This document shows, in pieces, positions 8,743 through 18,498 of a stretch of 64,000 bases of DNA. Under the pieces are notes generated by a model. That model searched no databases. It saw only the letters and a program-made list of their open reading frames with translations, and was not told where the DNA came from. This DNA is from Rickettsia endosymbiont of Gonocerus acuteangulatus (GTDB taxonomy: Bacteria; Pseudomonadota; Alphaproteobacteria; Rickettsiales; Rickettsiaceae), in assembly GCF_964026435.1 (NCBI RefSeq), contig NZ_OZ032147.1, forward strand, positions 496,001-560,000. Reading direction: 5' to 3'. The translations under genes and the position numbers were made by a program. How positions within the stretch are numbered: the stretch's first letter is position 1; every line of letters starts with the position of its first letter.

Positions 8743-8964
8743 TTAGCATAAGAACAATGACCGCTCTGTAGCCCTACGTTTTACCGAGCCTTGTAGGGTA
8801 ACACCGCCTTTAGCTTTTACCCATCGCAGCAACTCATCAGCGGCGTTTGAGTATTCGCCTCGGTTAGGCGTTGCCTGCGTGAATCGAGAGTCGTCTGAGC
8901 TATGCGAATCAAATGAGCGTGGCAATCCAGAAAAAATAATAAAAAATACTAATTTTATTAGTAT
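8743..8964. other. GC-rich repeat-like segment and left half of a palindromic element
   Basis: Bases 8743-8925 are markedly richer in GC than the surroundings. They can be read on the minus strand as a 60-residue frame rich in Ser, Arg and Asp, with no family resemblance and no clear ribosome site. The following GGCAATCCAG...AATACTAATTTTATTAGTA matches the left half and loop of palindromic elements such as the one near 47890. The right half is missing because an IS30 copy starts at 8965. Confidence 0.4.
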
Positions 8965-9024
8965 TGAAAATACTATAAGTAAGTAGAACAGAACCTATTT
9001 AAAATAATAAGATTTTAATAGGTA

Positions 9025-10128
9025 ATGATGAACAGAAAATATAGACACTTATCTCGAGAAGAGAGATATGAGATAAAAAGACAAAACTTACGCTATGTTA
9101 TAGCAAATATGCTAAAAACTCTTATTACACAGCAATGTTTTATAGTGAAGCACTTCATAATATCCCTTAATTCATGGGCATTATATCAAACATAGCGTAA
9201 GTTTTGAAGAATGTATGACCTAGGAGTCAGTATTAATAAGATAGCACAACATCTTACGAGGTCTAAAAGCACTATTAGTATGGAGCTAAAAAGAAATAAG
9301 GTAAAAGATAAGTATATGCCTTGTGTTGCTCAGGAAAAATATGAAAACAGGATGTATCAGCAAGAGTTATTAAAAATAGAAAAGAACCCTATGTTGTTAG
9401 ATTATATTAAAAATGCTATGATTCGCAAGAAATGGTCGCCGGATGCTATAGCCGGAAAGTTAAAACTAGACAAAAATACAGCTTTGTGTATCAGTACAGA
9501 AAGTATATATAGATTTGTTTACACTTCTGCAGTAGCAGCTAAATTAAAGTTATATAGCTATTTACCTTCTAAAAGATATAAAAGGCAAGAAAGAGGGAAG
9601 AGGCGTCAAAGGATCATTATACCACAAAGGATCTCAATACATCAGCGTGATGCAATAGCTACGAAAAAGGTAGAAGTAGGGAATTTTGAGGCAGATCTTA
9701 CATTTCATAAAGGTAATCAAAGTATGAATATTGGTGCACTGGTGGATAAAAAGAGTCAAAAGATTATTTTAGTGCTGAATAACTCCAAGAGAGCTACAAC
9801 AGTTACCAATGGTTTTTTAAGAAAGATAAAAACTCTTCCAAATAGTGTGAGAAAGACTATTACTATGGATAATGGCAAAGAGTTTGTGGGGCATGTTGCC
9901 TATAGACTATCTGGGTTTCAAACTTTCTTTTGTGATCCATACCGCCCTAGACAAAAAGCATTAGTGGAAAAAATGAATTCTATGATTCATAGAATTTTAC
10001 CTAAAAATACAGATATTACTACCGTTACACAAAGAGGTCTTGACAATGTTGCTGAGATTTTAAATAACATGCCAAGAAAGATTTTTGGTTATAAAACCCC
10101 CAATGAAATTTGGGCAGAAAATTTATAG
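9025..10128 (+). pseudogene. IS30 transposase, interrupted by a MITE
   Basis: The N-terminal HTH (HLSREERYEIKR / MYDLGVSINKIAQHLTRSKS) is cut between its two halves. The MITE plus duplicated AAGA adds 129 bp, a multiple of three, but reading through it meets TAG, so no full-length product is made. Downstream the DDE catalytic domain is complete: FEADLT, TMDNGKEF and ALVEKMN. Internal initiation could give a protein lacking the HTH; that is speculative. Confidence 0.85.
9082..9206 (+). mobile_element. MITE copy 1 (subfamily Y, 125 bp) in IS30 copy 1
   Basis: Bounded by perfect 16-bp inverted repeats CAAAACTTACGCTATG. The insertion duplicated AAGA, which is present once in uninterrupted IS30 copies. 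It has no transposase. The same ends bound the IS4/IS701-like element at 35921-37033, which is its likely source of transposase. The interior contains the Y-type string CTCTTATTACACAGCAATG. Confidence 0.92.
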
Positions 10129-10158
10129 GTTTTGTTCTACTTAGTCCTTGCATTTTCA

Positions 10159-10310
10159 CTATAAAGAAGCATATAACCGGTAAAGGTAACGCTACTAAAT
10201 ATGCGGTGTTAAATGCTATTAAGCAGAAAGGATTTGAGCCTAGAGATAATAACGAAGCCGATAGCTTGGCATTGCTTGATTATGTTTTAAGTAAGTATGG
10301 AAAAGAATAG
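10159..10310 (+). pseudogene. C-terminal remnant of a RuvC-like (RNase H-fold) resolvase
   Basis: Directly after the IS30 end an open frame reads TIKKHITGKGNATKYAV and then GFEPRDNNEADSLALLDYVL before a stop at 10310. The GKGNA...K and DNNEADSLALL segments resemble the C-terminal end of RuvC-type or phage resolvases, where acidic residues bind metal. The N-terminal part is absent; the sequence left of the IS is a palindromic repeat, so the rest was deleted. About 50 residues is too little for a firm family call. Confidence 0.5.
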
Positions 10311-10427
10311 CTTATGAGCTGATTATTTTTTTATACTGTTTCAATATTAAAATTAAGTATTTTGGAACATATAAGGAACATATGTTTTTTTAGAAGATTT
10401 AAGAAAGGCTAAAACCCTTGTAGGAAC

Positions 10428-10502
10428 TGGTGGAGGCAAAGGGAATCGAACCCTTGACCCTCTGCGTGCAAAGCAGATGCTCTACCCCTGAGCTATGCCC
10501 CC
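10428..10502 (-). tRNA. tRNA-Ala (anticodon TGC)
   Basis: On the minus strand the sequence begins GGGGGCATAGCTCAGGGGTA and ends TTCGATTCCCTTTGCCTCC plus CCA. The acceptor stem pairs GGGGGCA with TGCCTCC. The anticodon stem-loop CTGCTTTGCACGCAG gives anticodon TGC. The D arm (GCTCAGGGGTAGAGC) and T arm (GGGTTCGATTCCC) are normal. CCA is encoded. Confidence 0.95.
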
Positions 10503-10567
10503 AATATGTGACTTATTATATAAGTTACTGAAGTGGAATTGTTATATTTGTAAGTAATTAAATCAAA

Positions 10568-10780
10568 CTAAGCTAAATTTTTGACTAAGTTCCAAGGTAA
10601 CACTTGCCCATTATTTCCTAATACCAAGTCTCCGGAAGATTTGATTTCTGCAGCTAAAAAAGAAGAACCTTGTTGAGGGATATATTTTGATGGTATAATC
10701 TCTTCGCCTTTATAAAAATGTACTTTAGCTAATTCCCTAGCGGTTGGGTTGTTTTTAGAAGCAGTTTTTGCTTTAGACAT
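10568..10780 (-). CDS. Conserved-looking small protein of unknown function
   Basis: A 70-residue protein starting MSKAKTASKNNPTARELAKV. The first 20 residues are basic and polar. The rest (FYKGEEIIPSKYIPQQGSSF, then DLVLGNNGQVLPWNLV) looks like a small beta-rich fold. No signal peptide or membrane segment is seen. It lies between tRNA-Ala and the parvulin gene on the same strand as the latter. I do not recognise a named family; the codon use is like the core genes and the frame is clean. Confidence 0.6.
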   Translation of the reverse strand: MSKAKTASKNNPTARELAKVHFYKGEEIIPSKYIPQQGSSFLAAEIKSSGDLVLGNNGQVLPWNLVKNLA

Positions 10781-10906
10781 AGCTTAATAATTTTTTTACT
10801 TAAATTAGATTTTTGTAGAATATAATTTTTTTTTGCCAGATTGTCAATAGTTGCTTAGCTTAAAAGATATATTATTTTGAAATTAGACTTCGTTTTTTAA
10901 TGTCTA

Positions 10907-11015
10907 ATGTCATTCCCGCGGAGGCGGGAATCCAGTGTAAAGCGAGATTTTAATTTTAAAAACTCACTGTATTGATGCTTATTTTTCTGGATTCCCGCCT
11001 CCGCGGGAATGACAT
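10907..11015. repeat. Rickettsia palindromic element, GC-armed
   Basis: Perfect arms ATGTCATTCCCGCGGAGGCG and complement enclose an AT-rich loop with AAAGCGAGATTTTAATTTT. It lies just past the 3' end of the parvulin gene on the minus strand and could form a strong hairpin in its transcript. Confidence 0.88.
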
Positions 11016-11029
11016 AGGATAGAGTATAA

Positions 11030-11884
11030 TTATTTCTTAGCTTCGTTATTTGCAGCTGGAGGTAACATAATTTTTAAATCAGCTTTAGCTTCTAAATCGC
11101 TAATATATTTTTTTAGTATTTCTGCTGCTAATACATTATCGATAGTCATTTTAGCTTCTTCTTTAGTTGGGATAGGTACAGGTTTTTTCTCAAGAACCTT
11201 AATGATATGCCAACCATAGTCAGTTTTTACTGGTGTTGAAACTTCGTTTACTTTTAAAGCAAAGGCTTTCTTTTCAAACTCAGGTACTAACTGTCCTGGT
11301 TGATTTAATAAAATGTAACCGATTACACCACCATTTGTAGCTGAAGCTTTATCAAGAGAAGATTCTCCAGCAAGTTTAGCAAAATCTGCACCTTTGTTTA
11401 ATTTATTTTTTAAATCATTAGCTTCTTTTTCAGATTTTACTAAAATATGAGCAACTTTTATTTGTTCTTTACCTTTTAGGCTAGTTACATATTTATTATA
11501 TTCATCATCAAACATCTTATCAGTAAGATTAGATTTTACATAATTTTCTAATAATTCTTTTTGAGCCAATTGATTTTTTGCATTTTCAAGCTTTTCTTGG
11601 AATTCTTTAGAAGAGGTGATGTTTGACTTCTCAACTTCTTTCTTTAATAAAATATTATTAACATAAATTCTTATCAATTTATCTTGATCCTGTGGTGGGA
11701 AATCGTCAAAATTTTTGATAGTTTCACCTGAAGGAAGATTAAGTTGTGGTTTAAATTCTTTCATTATTTGTGATTCTCTTACTTCACCCCCTGTGTAAGT
11801 AGCAACTACTCTGTCTGCATTATCTGCAAAAGCTATACTAGAAAGCATACTAACGGATAAAAGTACAATTGATAGTTTTTTCAT
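11030..11884 (-). CDS. Periplasmic parvulin-type peptidyl-prolyl isomerase (PpiC/PrsA/SurA-like)
   Basis: A 284-residue protein with a signal peptide (KKLSIVLLSVSMLSSIAFA). An N-terminal chaperone-like helical region (about 30-135) is followed by a rotamase domain (about 140-240): IKVAHILVKSEKEANDL, FAKLAGESSLDKASATNGG, IGYI, LVPEFEKKAFAL and YGWHIIKVLEKK are the parvulin blocks. It acts in the periplasm on folding of exported and outer-membrane proteins. Length agrees with the roughly 280-residue parvulin-like PPIase of Rickettsia. The gene is intact. Confidence 0.93.
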   Translation of the reverse strand: MKKLSIVLLSVSMLSSIAFADNADRVVATYTGGEVRESQIMKEFKPQLNLPSGETIKNFDDFPPQDQDKLIRIYVNNILLKKEVEKSNITSSKEFQEKLENAKNQLAQKELLENYVKSNLTDKMFDDEYNKYVTSLKGKEQIKVAHILVKSEKEANDLKNKLNKGADFAKLAGESSLDKASATNGGVIGYILLNQPGQLVPEFEKKAFALKVNEVSTPVKTDYGWHIIKVLEKKPVPIPTKEEAKMTIDNVLAAEILKKYISDLEAKADLKIMLPPAANNEAKK

Positions 11885-11997
11885 TATTTATGACTCATAA
11901 TTTGTTAAATATAAGTTTAAATCCTATAAAAATAATAAATACCCGTCAACAGCTATTTTATAATATTTATTTATTAATAATTATTTACGGATTATTC

Positions 11998-12741
11998 TGA
12001 AAATACTATAAGTAAGTAGAACAGAACCTATTTAAAATAATAAGATTTTAAATAGGTAATGATGAACAGAAAATATAGACACTTATCTCGAGAAGAGAGA
12101 TATGAGATAAAAAGAATGTATGACCTAGGAGTCAGTATTAATAAGATAGCACAACATCTTACGAGGTCTAAAAGCACTATTAGTATGGAGCTAAAAAGAA
12201 ATAAGGTAAAAGATAAGTATATGTCTTGTGTTGCTCAGGAAAAATATGAAAACAGGATGTATCAGCAAGAGTTATTAAAAATAGAAAAGAACCCTATGTT
12301 GTTAGATTATACAAAACTTACGCTATGTTTGATATAATTCCTATAAATTAAAGGATATTATAAAGTGATGCACTGTAAAAACATAGCTTTGTAGTAAGGG
12401 TTTTTAGCATATTTGCTATAACATAGCGTAAGTTTTGTATATTAAAAATGCTATGATTCGCAAGAAATGGTCGCCGGATTGCTATAGCCGGAAAGTTAAA
12501 ACTAGACAAAAATACAGCTTTGTGTATCAGTATAGAAAGTATATATAGATTTGTTTACACTTCTGCAGTAGCAGCTAAATTAAAGTTATATAGCTATTTA
12601 CCTTCTAAAAGATATAAAAGGCAAGAAAGAGGGAAGAGGCGTCAAAGGATCATTATACCACAAAGGATCTCAATACATCAGCGTGATGCAATAGCTACGA
12701 AAAAGGTAGAAGTAGGGAATTTTGAGGCAGATCTTACATTT
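11998..12741 (+). mobile_element. IS30-family copy 2, truncated and triply damaged
   Basis: Only the first two thirds remain. The transposase starts at 12059/12062, is split by a MITE at 12312-12437, carries an extra T at about 12479 (GCCGGATTGC against GCCGGATGC in other copies), and ends at 12741 where the IS701-like element begins. The distal third, including D239 and E272, is gone, because the sequence beyond that IS is not IS30. No target duplication flanks the IS701-like copy, so a deletion ended in it. Confidence 0.88.
12312..12437 (-). mobile_element. MITE copy 2 (subfamily X, 126 bp) in IS30 copy 2
   Basis: Same 16-bp ends as the other MITEs. A TATA duplication flanks it, present once in intact IS30 copies. 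Reversed relative to copy 1 and of the X type (interior CCCTTACTACAAAGCTATG on its reference strand). Confidence 0.92.
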
Positions 12742-13851
12742 CAAAACTTACTCTATGTTTGGTTCTAAATATCGTAAAGATGGAGAACGCAGCTGTTGTT
12801 GCATATAGTCATCTAAAAGCCCTAACTTTATTTGGTAAACCGTTTTACCGATTGTATTTGCAGTCCTTTTGAGAAATGCCCAAACTAAAAATGCACAACT
12901 AATATGATTACGTTGAATACGCTGTTTCCTGCATTGACAACGTTCTATCCCAGTAAGTTGCTTAATTTCTCTGTGCATGCTCTCAATTACCCATCGAAAG
13001 CCACACTCATCTTGTGCAGCTTTAGAAGATTTTTGAGTTTTGTTATTGGTAACAACATACTCAACTCTGTTGGTAGGAACAGTAAATTTAAACAAATTAA
13101 CATGCTTATTTTTAGCAAAGCCTTTTATATGAATCTCTACTCCATGCCTGATCTCTTCATCTGAAAATGTCAACTCTTTTACAGCTTTATAAGGTTTAGA
13201 ATCGTGTGTTTTACTAACGTTTCTATTGGCTTTAATAGGGGCATAATAATATTTCCCCAGAGAGTCAACATGTTGCATAATTTTGTGTGTAGAATACCAT
13301 GTGTCAAAAAGTACTGTTTGAAAAGGAATCTTCTTGCTATAAACAGCATTATTTAACATGTTTAATAGGTGTTCTAGTTTTGTTGCTCCATCATGATCAG
13401 GTGCAAAAATTCGATAATCTATTACCCAAAACTTATTAATATCAGGGTTATAATATACCAGACTCACTACTCCTATACCTTTAGTAACTCTACCTGTAGC
13501 TCCACTGTACTGCGATCTTGCAATTTCTATTTGCTTCGTATTCCTTTTATTTAAAACCGTATCATCAAATATTGTATATCCATTAGATGAAAAAATAACA
13601 TCATTCTTGATGTGTTCCCATAACAAAGAAGGTGTATATTTTTCATTCCTTAAAAATCTATTAATAACATCATGACTACATTTCTTTGCATGTTCAGCGT
13701 AGTAGGTTAAACTATAATTCTTTTGGCTAACTATTAAAAATTGACAATAATCTGTCCTATTAATTGGTATTGCTTGCAACTTTATCCTCTTTGACATGTT
13801 TAATTATTTTTACAATAATTTATCACTTTTTTACTCATAGCGTAAGTTTTG
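12742..13851 (-). mobile_element. IS4/IS701-like element, copy 1
   Basis: 1110 bp with ends CAAAACTTACTCTATG (left, one mismatch) and CATAGCGTAAGTTTTG (right). It encodes one DDE transposase on the minus strand. The left flank is IS30 and the right flank is unrelated, and no 4-bp duplication is present, unlike copies 2 and 3. The mismatch in the left terminal repeat may reduce mobility. Confidence 0.88.
12748..13797 (-). CDS. DDE transposase, IS4/IS701 superfamily
   Basis: A 349-residue intact frame. The catalytic residues are probably D78 or D79 (YTIFDDTVLNK), D165 (VLFDTWYST) and E272 (FRWVIESMHREIKQLTG), followed by a basic CQCRKQRIQRNH stretch. The 4-bp target duplications seen at other copies fit IS701; the exact family is not certain. 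It differs from copies 2 and 3 at a few residues (P241 for S, Q255 for H, ISCAF for ISWAF), so it is a slightly diverged lineage. It may drive the MITEs. Confidence 0.85.
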   Translation of the reverse strand: MSKRIKLQAIPINRTDYCQFLIVSQKNYSLTYYAEHAKKCSHDVINRFLRNEKYTPSLLWEHIKNDVIFSSNGYTIFDDTVLNKRNTKQIEIARSQYSGATGRVTKGIGVVSLVYYNPDINKFWVIDYRIFAPDHDGATKLEHLLNMLNNAVYSKKIPFQTVLFDTWYSTHKIMQHVDSLGKYYYAPIKANRNVSKTHDSKPYKAVKELTFSDEEIRHGVEIHIKGFAKNKHVNLFKFTVPTNRVEYVVTNNKTQKSSKAAQDECGFRWVIESMHREIKQLTGIERCQCRKQRIQRNHISCAFLVWAFLKRTANTIGKTVYQIKLGLLDDYMQQQLRSPSLRYLEPNIE

Positions 13852-13921
13852 AATAAAAAAGTTACAAAATTATTAAGCCTTAGAAGCAAAGCGTTTTCAT
13901 GAGGTGTTAAAGGATTATGTA

Positions 13922-14882
13922 TAGCATAAATCATTAAGATACTGACAATTTAATAGTATTAAAAACAGCATCATAAAATGTTTCAAAATCTTCTACAACT
14001 TTCCTAATTTCATTTTTTATCTTAAACCAGTAATGCTCTATAGGATTTAAATCAGGAGAGTAAGTTGGTAAATACAATATGGTACAACCAACGGATTCAA
14101 TTAACTCTTTAACTTTAGAATTTTTATGAAAATTAATGTTATCCATAATAACGGTTTGCCCAGGTTGTAATTCTGTAATTAATACATCCCTAATATAAGT
14201 TTTAAAGACCTCTGTATTACAATTACCTTCAAATATTACAGGAGCAATAAGATTACCATTACAAAGACCAGCTATCATACTTATTCTAAATTTATGTTGA
14301 TACACCTTTTCTCCATAACACCTTTGTCCTATAATGCTCCATCCATACTCTTTGCAAGCATTATCCTCTATTCCAGATTCATCAAGATATACTAATTTGT
14401 CTTTTGTGATGGTTTGTATCTTTGCTATAAATTCATTTCTTAATTTAATATCTCTTTTCGGATGAAAATGAGTTTTTTTATAGCTATAGCCAAGTTTTCT
14501 GATTTGTCTTAAAATAGTTACAGATGCAATATTACCCCATTGCTTTGCTAACTCCTTTGATGTTTTATTCATATTAGCTTTAAAAAATTCTTTAAAAGAT
14601 TCTGAATCTTTTATCTTATGACTATGTCCTTTCTGATAACCAGTTGCTGCTTCTAAAGTACCTTGCTTATCTTTTAATTTTTTCCATTTATATATAGTAT
14701 CACGACTTACATTAAATAATTTACTTACCTTACTTATTCGTATCCCTGCTTCTACAGCTTTTATAACTCTTAGTCTTAGTTCTATTGCATATGCTCGTGC
14801 CATATCTCTTTACATGCTTGTTAATATTTGCTTACTATAACATGATACTCTCGCTCTGTCAGTACCTTAATGACTTATGCTA
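13922..14882 (-). mobile_element. IS630-A copy 1 (961 bp, complete)
   Basis: Ends TAGCATAAATCATTAAGA and the complement of TAGCATAAGTCATTAAGG form imperfect 25-bp inverted repeats. The target TA is duplicated (13920-13921 and 14883-14884), as expected for IS630/Tc1 elements. It splits the 5' region of the ankyrin gene that resumes at 14883. Confidence 0.93.
13934..14803 (-). CDS. IS630-family transposase, single intact frame
   Basis: A 289-residue protein with an N-terminal double HTH (about residues 1-110, ISKVSKLFNVSRDTIYKW) and a DDE domain: D141 in VYLDESGIED, D221 in VIMDNINFHK, E256 in DLNPIEHYWF, with the D-to-E spacing typical of IS630. In this copy a run of seven A at the domain junction keeps both halves in one frame (SYKKTHFHP). 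It is the only copy in the window with an uninterrupted full-length transposase, hence the probable source for the others. Confidence 0.93.
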   Translation of the reverse strand: MARAYAIELRLRVIKAVEAGIRISKVSKLFNVSRDTIYKWKKLKDKQGTLEAATGYQKGHSHKIKDSESFKEFFKANMNKTSKELAKQWGNIASVTILRQIRKLGYSYKKTHFHPKRDIKLRNEFIAKIQTITKDKLVYLDESGIEDNACKEYGWSIIGQRCYGEKVYQHKFRISMIAGLCNGNLIAPVIFEGNCNTEVFKTYIRDVLITELQPGQTVIMDNINFHKNSKVKELIESVGCTILYLPTYSPDLNPIEHYWFKIKNEIRKVVEDFETFYDAVFNTIKLSVS

Positions 14883-15967
14883 TATCTTTCACAGATATAG
14901 AACAATTCCAGAATCATATTAGCAATATTCCAGACTTAGATGTAAAAAATTATATTACCGGTACAGTCATGAACTTAATTACTGTGACTACTTACAAAGA
15001 TATGAAAGTTAAAGATGAAGTGGCAGATATTCTAGATAACATATTAAATAATTTAAATCCCGAACTAGTAAATCATAGTATTTTAAATATTACACCTTTA
15101 TATGTTGCCGTTCATAATAATAAATTAGAAATAACCGAAGCTTTACTTGCTAAAGGAGCAAATCCTAATGAAGTTGATAAGAATGGTTGTTCTCTTTTAT
15201 ATATCGCATGTGATAAAAATTTTCCAGAAATAGCCAATTTATTATTAAAGAAAGGAGTTAATCCTAACATCTCAGATAACTCCAATCGTACGCCCTTAAT
15301 GGAGGCATGCTTTAATAACTCTTTAGAATTAGTAGACGCATTACTTACTAAAGGAGCAAATTCTAATACTGTGAGTAAAGATAAACTGACACCATTAGTT
15401 ATAGCTTGTTCTAAAAATTCTGAAAAAATAACAAGCAGTTTATTAGAGAATAATGCCAACCCTAATGTAATAGGACCAAAAGGTATCATTCCATTAATTA
15501 TAGCCTGTTCTAAAAATTCTGAAGGAATAGTGTCACATTTATTGAAAAAAAATGCTAATCCTAATATAGAAGATCGTAACGGAGTTATGCCTTTGTTTGT
15601 TGCTTATAAAAACCGTTCAGTAAGAATAATGGAACTTTTGTTAGAAAAAGAAGCAAATTCTAATGTTATAAATAGAAAAACAGGTACTACCCTTTTGTAT
15701 AGTGTGTATAATGATAATAATTTAAAAATATTTCGGCTTTTAATAAATCATAGAGCTAACCCTAATTTGTCTAATATTGATGGTACTACTACTTTAATGG
15801 CTGCATGCGAAAAAGGGGATTTAGAAACAGCTATACTACTATTAAAGTATGGAGCTGATATAAATAAATCTAATGTAAAGGGTGACACTCCAATACGTTT
15901 AGCTTGCAAAAATGGTAATCTGGAGTTAGTAAAAATGCTTGTAGAAAATGGTGCTAATTTAGAGATA

Positions 15968-16929
15968 TAGCATAAGTCATTAAGGTACTGACAGAGCGAG
16001 AGTATCATGTTATAGTAAGCAAATATTAACAAGCATGTAAAGAGATATGGCACGAGCATATGCAATAGAACTAAGACTAAGAGTTATAAAAGCTGTAGAA
16101 GCAGGGATACGAATAAGTAAGGTAAGTAAATTATTTAATGTAAGTCGTGATACTATATATAAATGGAAAAAATTAAAAGATAAGCAAGGTACTTTAGAAG
16201 CAGCAACTGGTTATCAGAAAGGACATAGTCATAAGATAAAAGATTCAGAATCTTTTAAAGAATTTTTTAAAGCTAATATGAATAAAACATCAAAGGAGTT
16301 AGCAAAGCAATGGGGTAATATTGCATCTGTAACTATTTTAAGACAAATCAGAAAACTTGGCTATAGCTATAAACAAAACTCATTTTCATCCGAAAAGAGA
16401 TATTAAATTAAGAAATGAATTTATAGCAAAGATACAAACCATCACAAAAGACAAATTAGTATATCTTGATGAATCTGGAATAGAGGATAATGCTTGCAAA
16501 GAGTATGGATGGAGCATTATAGGACAAAGGTGTTATGGAGAAAAGGTGTATCAACATAAATTTAGAATAAGTATGATAGCTGGTCTTTGTAATGGTAATC
16601 TTATTGCTCCTGTAATATTTGAAGGTAATTGTAATACAGAGGTCTTTAAAACTTATATTAGGGATGTATTAATTACAGAATTACAACCTGGGCAAACCGT
16701 TATTATGGATAACATTAATTTTCATAAAAATTCTAAAGTTAAAGAGTTAATTGAATCCGTTGGTTGTACCATATTGTATTTACCAACTTACTCTCCTGAT
16801 TTAAATCCTATAGAGCATTACTGGTTTAAGATAAAAAATGAAATTAGGAAAGTTGTAGGAGATTTTGAAACATTTTATGATGCTGTTTTTAATACTATTA
16901 AATTGTCAGTATCTTAATGATTTATGCTA
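15968..16929 (+). mobile_element. IS630-A copy 2 (962 bp) with frameshifted transposase
   Basis: Complete ends and a TA target duplication (15966-15967, 16930-16931). The transposase is in two frames: 16047-16406 (HTH half, ending SYKQNSFSSEKRY) and 16357-16917 (DDE half). The cause is one extra C inside the seven-A run (AAACAAAA in place of AAAAAAA). Exactly the same insertion is found in copies 3 and 6, so a defective lineage has spread. Confidence 0.93.
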
Positions 16930-17581
16930 TACAAGGTCGTGGGCTTAATCCTATATCTATTGCTGACCAGTATGGTCATACAAAAGTAAAAGCGTTTTTA
17001 GAAACAGAAATTAATACTCAAAGAATATTAAATAAACTTGATAAAAATAATCCATCATATAATCCGCCTCCACCAAAGCCGCCGCGTTTACCTAAATTAG
17101 AAAGCTTAAATAAAAGAGCTTGGGTATTATCAGCAGATATTAATTCAAATATAAACCATCCTAAGCATGATTTTTTTAACTCAAATCGTGGAGCTGAAAA
17201 TAAATTATTAAAAGAGATAATAAATTCAGCAATAGAAACAATAGATAAAATAAGCCCGATTAATAATGAAATACGCAGAGAAATAAAAAATATTTTATCA
17301 GAAGAATTACAAAAAATACCTATTAATAATTTAATAGTTAATAAGAAAGGAATAATAAACTTTATTACTGAAGAGCTAAAATTAAATAATCAAGAAAACA
17401 ATAATAATATAGGATACCAAACCTCTCAACAAAATTTAAGAGATATTGGTAGTCGGGTATTAAATAGATATGTTTACAGACCGCAAACACAAACAACAAA
17501 TAGCAGTGCTCATAAAAGGCAAGGTTTTGTGAAACCTAATAATAATTATCAAGGAAGAGGCTAGATTTAAAGAAAAAATTA

Positions 17582-18203
17582 TTATCCCAACAAGTTAATA
17601 TAATCTTCATACTCTTCAAAACTTTCCGGCGTCAGTTGTTCGGTTGTATTATATTCATGAATTTTATTTTTCAAAAATCTTTTTACTAGTTTGTTATCAA
17701 AATAAGAATTACATTCTATAAATTCGTAAAATTGACCTAGCTTATTTATATAAGTTGATACATCATATTTAATACAAGATATATTTAGAGTTTTTAGCTT
17801 TAACTTTCCAAATTCTATTATTTGTTCATATAATGCATTATCATTTTTGTATGTTAAAATTAAGCTTCTTTGCTGAGTTTGGTATATGTTAAATGCTACT
17901 TCCGCTATACTAAAATCTTCCTCATAAAATGCCACTTCAAGATCGATAAAATTTCTTAGCTCTTCACTTCCTGTACTTACTAAACTCACCCACACTATTG
18001 CGTTTTACGCTTATATCAGGGTTATAAGGTGAAAGTATTTTTATCCCTTCTAAATTATGCTGAGTGGCAAGCAATTCAACAAGACTATTGCCGTTTTCGT
18101 CTTCAGCATTAGGGTTTCCGCCTGCTTCAAGCCAAGCTTTGAATGCTGACATATTATTTTGTTTAATTGCTTCAAAAGGGGTAGGTATAATTTTATTAGG
18201 CAT
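17582..18203 (-). pseudogene. Small ankyrin-type gene broken by a frameshift
   Basis: Two overlapping frames are fragments of one gene. The first, 18203-17964 (79 residues), has one and a half ankyrin repeats (TPFEAIKQNNMSAFKAWLEA, GGNPNAEDENGNSLVELLAT) and ends KRNSVGEFSKYRK. The second, 17995-17582, continues with SEELRNFIDLEVAFYEEDFS to YEDYINLLG. The overlap at GAGTTTAGTAAGTACAGG points to a single-base change. The remainder has no family resemblance. Confidence 0.65.
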
Positions 18204-18372
18204 TTATTTTATAAAAATTAATTAAAAGTTAATCTATCAATATACGTAAATTACTAAAAAATCAATTGATTTTTTAGTAGGTAACTTAAATTTTTAATTG
18301 ATAATTAATTTTATTATGCTTAGTGTTTTTGCTACCAACAATTAAAAATAAGTTAAGATATGAGTAAATTAA

Positions 18373-18498
18373 CAAAACTTACGCTATGTTATAGCAAATA
18401 TGCTAAAAACCCTTACTACAAAGCTATGTTTTTACAGTGCATCACTTTATAATATCCTTTAATTTATAGGAATTATATCAAACATAGCGTAAGTTTTG
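18373..18498 (+). mobile_element. MITE copy 3 (subfamily X, 126 bp)
   Basis: 16-bp ends and a TTAA duplication (18369-18372 and 18499-18502). It lies after the third codon of the unknown gene that starts at 18360. Confidence 0.93.

Larger units (their letters stand above)
8965..10158 (+). mobile_element. IS30-family copy 1, transposase broken by a MITE
   Basis: The element runs from TGAAAATACTATAAG to CTTGCATTTTCA; the inverted ends share an (A/C)TAAGTAGAACA block. Removing the 125-bp MITE and its 4-bp duplication leaves 1065 bp, matching the 1066-bp complete copies at 32461 and 55753. The transposase would start at the ATG-ATG at 9025/9028 and end at 10128. The MITE places a stop codon after about 20 codons, so only the internal frame from 9211 (305 residues) stays open, including D181, D239 and E272 (full-length numbering). 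Confidence 0.9.
13877..17564 (+). pseudogene. Ankyrin-repeat gene with proline-rich tail, split by two IS630-A copies
   Basis: Three blocks join in frame once the IS copies and their TA duplications are removed: 13877-13921 (RFHEVLKDYV), 14883-15967 (SFTDIEQFQNHISNI onward) and 16932-17564 (QGRGLNPISIADQYGHTKV onward). The product is about 590 residues. Roughly nine ankyrin repeats of the TPLxxACxxNxxEIxxLLLxxGANPN type occupy the middle. The C-terminal third holds YNPPPPKPPRLPKLE and a polar helical region. No start codon is visible in the first block, where a TAA at 13874 closes the frame; its 5' end was probably lost at the IS701-like junction. A shortened product could still start from an ATG in the IS end at 14870. 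Confidence 0.82.

Noticed and set aside
12904-13164. 86-residue plus-strand frame, repeated in each IS701-like copy
   Set aside because: Antisense shadow of the transposase gene.
15968-16929. Two genuine overlapping genes in IS630-A with classical -1 frameshifting
   Set aside because: The second frame needs a +1 shift and the intact copies at 13922 and 33578 have a single seven-A frame, so an inserted C is the simpler reading.
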